This document shows, piece by piece, positions 59,879 through 64,000 of a stretch of DNA of 64,000 nucleotides. Each line of letters begins with the position of its first letter. The stretch's first letter is position 1. The notes below the pieces were generated by a model that made no database searches, was not told where the DNA came from, and worked only from the letters and a program-made list of their open reading frames with translations. Source of the stretch: Camellia lanceoleosa (lineage: Eukaryota; Streptophyta; Magnoliopsida; Ericales; Theaceae); assembly GCA_025200525.1 (NCBI GenBank), contig CM045763.1:85402131-85466130 (forward strand), in the 5' to 3' direction. The position numbers were made by a program, and so were the translations under genes.

Positions 59879-62800
59879 ATGGCGGTTGGGAGCTACTACT
59901 ACTGCGTATGGCCTTCTTCTTCTTCACCTTCAATAAGTCCACTGCGAAAACTGCCTTATTCTTCTTCTTTGGCCTCCTCATCTTGTCACTGCTGTTGTTC
60001 TTCGCCTTCACACTCTGTCTCTCCCGTCAACACTACACTTTCCCATATCAAAAACACCGGCGTCATCGCTTGTCTTCGTGCCCAAAGGTAACATCAATCC
60101 CTCTTTCTCTCTGTAGTAGAAGTGGGAATGCTTTGAAAATTGCAATTACAATTGACAGATCTGCAGTTAGGAAAGACCCATGAGTGTATTTGAATTGGGT
60201 AGTTAAGAAGAAGGAACAAGGATAATTTAGGAATTAAAAAAAGCGGTGACATTCATACCAGCTCAAGTGTTTGCATTATATAGTACTAGCGGGCTGCACA
60301 CACATGCAATTCAAAAAAAAAAATCGGAGTATAAGAATAATGATAAAGAAAAATGGCCACAGCTTCTCACCGGTCCAAATCGTACTAGAGAGTGTTGTTT
60401 GAGCTGCATCGATAATCCGAACCATTCAATGTGTAGGATTCATTCCTGTAAAAAATTACATTGATCGGACCATTGATGCGGGTTCTGTGGTGGGTCCACG
60501 GAGGCCCAAGAGCACCTCCAGTTGGGCATCCCAATGGGAGCCTCTCCCAAGAAAAATACACATATAGTCTGTCTACTCAAGTGGTAAGGACTTTTGGTTT
60601 CAAATCATGTCCTCTTCTTTTTTACATAAACATCAACTCCAGGTATTTTGGAAAAACTCAAAATATGAGACACAAATGTGTCAATACCACCAGCAGTCTT
60701 CATTTCATATATTTGAATAGGTGTTTGCATTTACATAGTATAAATAAATGCTCTCTCTCTCTCTCTCTCTCTCTGAACATTGCATTCTATCTTAATTTCA
60801 TGTGTCTATCAAATGAATGATCAATTATCTTGAATTTTTAATGGGTTATTACTGTAATTATATTATATTCAGAGAAGATAGAATTATATGAGTAAATTAT
60901 GCCACGTCATTAAGTCCTAAAACTAAATTATGGTTTAGAAAAATTAGTCCAATGTCGCCCTTCTATGATGTTCTTTCAATTTTTGGCTGTTAAATACATT
61001 ATATGAATGGGCATTCTGTCACATGGATTCAGATTAATTAATTTTGTCCCTTTTTTGTTAACAGTGCAGAGTTAGCAATGGGAGCTGCTTGTGCTGCACT
61101 TAATGGTGGCATCTCAGTTGTGAGCTTTCTTGATGCATAATTACTCCATGTGCAACACCAAAACTCATAGACACCAATTCGTGATTGTTCCTAATTTTAA
61201 TTATCAGAATGATAAAAAGATTTTAATAGTTTAGTCTATGAAAAAACATATGACAACATCCTTGGTTTGGTGGGACGGTTTTTGGTGGTTGAAGTATGGT
61301 TCTGGCTAATTCTTTGCATCTTCCTCTAATTTGAAATGCTCGACAAATTTTTGATTTGATGAACTTGTATACACGATGGTTGTGTGCATAATGAAGTTGA
61401 CTGAGAAATTTAGTTCAGTAGGTGTTCAATAAAATAATAATGGTATAGGGTTTTTCTGAAATGTTTTTCTTTGTTGTAGCTGGAGATTGTGATGTCCACC
61501 CCAGGTGTGTTTGAGGTTGTTTCACTATCTATTCGATTGCTCTGGCTTTTGGGCTGCTCTTGGCGTATTATATTTGAGAGCTAATAAGTGCTTCTTCTTT
61601 TTTTCTCTTACCCCACAGGTTTTACAACAGCTGGTGCAGGACTATCCTACAACAACATTAGGAGTAACTATTTCCTTGCTCCTCTTAGTTTCCTTAACGT
61701 TTTATTTTTGTTTTGGCTATAGTTTGTAAACGAGAACCTCGTTACAACAACTTGATAGAGTCCAGAAATGTTGTCTAAGAAAAATGAACACTTACTAAAT
61801 GTGGCGTGATGGCGTCGGACGCCGACACTCGTTGAACACTTTCCAACATGTGCCAAACACACATCCAAACTTGTCCTATTGTTTTGTTTTGTATTTTTTT
61901 TTTTTTTTTTTTTTGTTTCTTGTAAAAACAAATTTAAAATTTAAAAATTGTTTAGACCTGGAAATGCTTTAGACACTTGGAAAGACACATCTGAAATAAG
62001 TAGTTTGAACAAAATAACTTAGGATCCAACAATAAAAGAAAAATAATGTAAATTTATACCTATTAATGCATCAACTATCAAACTTCAAAAATTGGTGTTA
62101 TGTTATTTTTATTATCTTTGAATGAAGTTTTCATATATATGACATATCAAACTATACATGTATAAAACTATATATTGCGTATGTTCTCCACGTGTCGTGT
62201 TGTGTAATTTTTTTAAAATTGCCATGTTGTCCTATCTATGTTGTATCGCGTGACCATGCTTCTTAGCTCTCGAGGTACTTGTTTAATTTGAAGAATGACT
62301 CGTAATTGATAATGCGAGTAGAGAAACAATCTTTTACGTAGAGAACTAGGACCTAGGAAGCACAGACACCTTTCCCATACCTATGTATCAGTGTCCTACA
62401 CATCAGTATGCTCTAGTTCTCTTTCTTTTTTCTTTTGTTTTTCTTCTCCTGTCTTCTTTAACAAGGTAATTTTGAAGCTGCTGAGTATCCTTCAGGTTGG
62501 CACTGTTTTAAATTCTAAGGATGCAAAAAATGCCATAAATGCTGGAGCCAAATTCCTCATGAGTCCTGCCATGGTGAAGGTATACATCACAAGAAGTTGA
62601 AAATAGCATTCTTCTATAACATGAAATATTTCATTGTATGAATCTTGAAATCACTTTCTTTCTTTCATTTCTTGTTTTGAAATTATCCTTTGATTTTATT
62701 TATTCATCCCTGTGGCTCTTCATCATGAAGCCTGAACCTTATGAACTAATTCTGATACACTGTAATGTACATCACTTCTTCAATTAAAATATTTTCAATG

Positions 62801-64000
62801 GTCTTCAGGATATTATGGATGATGCTCAAGGCAGTGAAACTCTTTACATACCAGGTGTAATGACCCCAACAGAAGTAAGAGTATTCAACAAATTTAATTC
62901 TCATCTTTTTTGTTCTTCTTTTACTTAACAAAATAAATTGGGGCTTACACTATATTTTCATGGTTTATTTAGATATTATCTGCATATGACTCTGGTGCCA
63001 AAATTGTCAAGGTGGGTGTTAACTGTTTTCTAATGTTTAGATAAGCAATTTTCTAGATGTCAATTCGTACCGCACACAAATTGTTCAATTTATACAGTAA
63101 CACAACACAATTTGAGACCACAAACCAACATTTCTCGTTATTATATCTATATATATACATATATAGTTATCTATATATACCTCCAAGATGGTTTTGTCCC
63201 TGTTGCTTTATAACCAACTATGTCCCACAACAAAAAGAAAAGAGGGGAGGGGATCTTGAGAGCTTCTATACACAAGAGTCCTCATTCAGACCTCATTAAT
63301 TGTTTGCACCAGTTGTTTGGTGGAGGCTTGCAAACAAAATCTGTATGATTTTAGATCTTGATGGGCATTTGGAGGACCCTTTTGCTGCTAGTGCCATTCA
63401 GTTTTCCACATTTTCTGATGCCTATCTTCCAGTTGGATGCAGTGTATAATCGTCTATGCTTCTTAAACAAGCTCTTAAATCCTGGTTTTTGAGACCACTT
63501 GTTGGTTCTAAGAAACATTATTCCATGTTAACTAAAGAGGTCTTGTTTACAACTCAATGAACCTTTTTATACATATCAATAATCAATGTTACTAATTATT
63601 TCTTGAATACTTATAGATTCAGTTGTGGACATACTGCACTTAAATTTCTTAGTTAAATATATCTGCATCATGATGTTCTGTAAGCTAATTTTATTATCTG
63701 TAGCACATTACTTAAGTTATCCGCAAATCCAATTTCAAAAAGCCTTCGTAAGACTTGCATGTGTAGATAAAGTATGAGCAATCTAAATAAATTCTATGAT
63801 GCTTCATTCCTTAGAATTCTACATGTGAAGCCTTGTTTGACATGGGCTGGCTCTAAATTTAGATTGGCAGATGCCTAATGCAAATTTTTTTTTTTTTTTT
63901 TTTTTTTTGGGGGGGGGGGGTTTATGGGCAATAGGTTTATCCTGTTTCTGTATTAGGTGGCATTCAGTACATATCAACACTAAACAGGCCTTTTTCTCAT
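59879..64000 (+). CDS. KDPG/KHG aldolase-like protein, 5' eight exons
   Basis: Exons are 59879-60087, 61065-61119, 61480-61515, 61619-61663, 62496-62579, 62809-62874, 62973-63011 and 63935-64000 (cut by the window edge). All have GT-AG borders and phases that join in frame to about 200 codons. The first 50 residues are rich in Ser, Cys and Pro and could be a plastid transit peptide. The rest follows the 2-keto-3-deoxy-6-phosphogluconate aldolase barrel: NTGVIACLRAQ, AALNGGISVLEIVMSTPG (Glu of the active site), GVGTVLNSKDAKNAINAGA, FLMSPAM, IPGVMTPTE and AKIVKVYPVS, whose second Lys aligns with the Schiff-base Lys. Bacterial relatives cleave KDPG to pyruvate and glyceraldehyde-3-phosphate; whether the plant enzyme does so is not shown here. 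Confidence 0.92.
60550..60640 (+). mobile_element. Possible tRNA-derived SINE remnant in intron 1
   Basis: CTACTCAAGTGGTAAGGAC resembles a tRNA A box and GGTTTCAAATC a B box 13 bases later. That spacing is shorter than in a normal tRNA. No cloverleaf or clear tail is visible, so this is a weak call. Confidence 0.25.
60749..60773. repeat. (CT)n microsatellite in intron 1
   Basis: A pure CT run of about 25 bp in the first intron of the aldolase-like gene. Confidence 0.9.
63885..63920. repeat. T24G12 tract before the exon 8 acceptor
   Basis: 24 T residues are followed directly by 12 G residues, ending 14 bp before the acceptor at 63934. The T run can serve as the polypyrimidine tract. Such homopolymers are also common sequencing-error sites, so the exact length is unsure. 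Confidence 0.85.

Noticed and set aside
60560..60620. tRNA gene
   Set aside because: Only A-box and B-box-like words with the wrong spacing are present; no cloverleaf can be drawn.

Overview
This is a stretch of plant nuclear DNA, very probably from a dicot. Three spliced host genes with plant-type introns sit in AT-rich sequence dominated by LTR retrotransposons, a hAT transposon, Helitron-type repeats and MITEs. I cannot name the species from sequence alone. Nothing suggests bacterial, organellar or viral DNA.

Layout. 1-9341: pieces of one gag-only Ty3/gypsy-like family in three copies (A minus, B plus, C minus). B and C face each other as a large inverted repeat around a spacer that carries a 155-bp tandem repeat. 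9625-12003: a minus-strand gene for a CCHC/GRF zinc-finger protein whose 3' part is missing where copy C abuts it; its intron holds a LINE tail. 12670-15493: 5' LTR, primer-binding site and decayed gag of a second gypsy-like element. 15494-18100: LTR and Met-tRNA-type primer site of a third family. About 18130-31634: a decayed minus-strand hAT transposon split by two solo LTRs, one of which carries a third, 4-kb solo LTR. All three LTRs have perfect 5-bp target duplications. Near its 5' end the hAT carries a cleanly spliceable exon of an EXO70 exocyst gene.

31635-34040: RNase H end and probable 3' LTR of a Ty1/copia element, with a MITE inside. 34040-37240: no genes, one near-perfect palindrome. 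37246-52000: a Helitron-type mosaic. It has head-to-tail minus-strand units, a solo LTR (40100-42409), a 5-kb AT-rich satellite with higher-order structure (42850-47830) and a plus-strand Helitron whose empty site survives in neighbouring duplicates. 53008-56731: a complete five-exon Alba-domain gene (131 aa, minus). 56926-58115: a terminal-inverted-repeat element filled with a G-rich minisatellite. 59879-64000: the first eight exons of a KDPG-aldolase-like gene, running off the right edge.

The three host genes are not an operon or pathway; they share only the neighbourhood. The best candidates for something new are the EXO70 exon carried inside the hAT, clusters of short GC-rich self-complementary words in the LTRs of several families, and the higher-order satellite within Helitron-type sequence. 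All calls come from reading the sequence; no database search was run.
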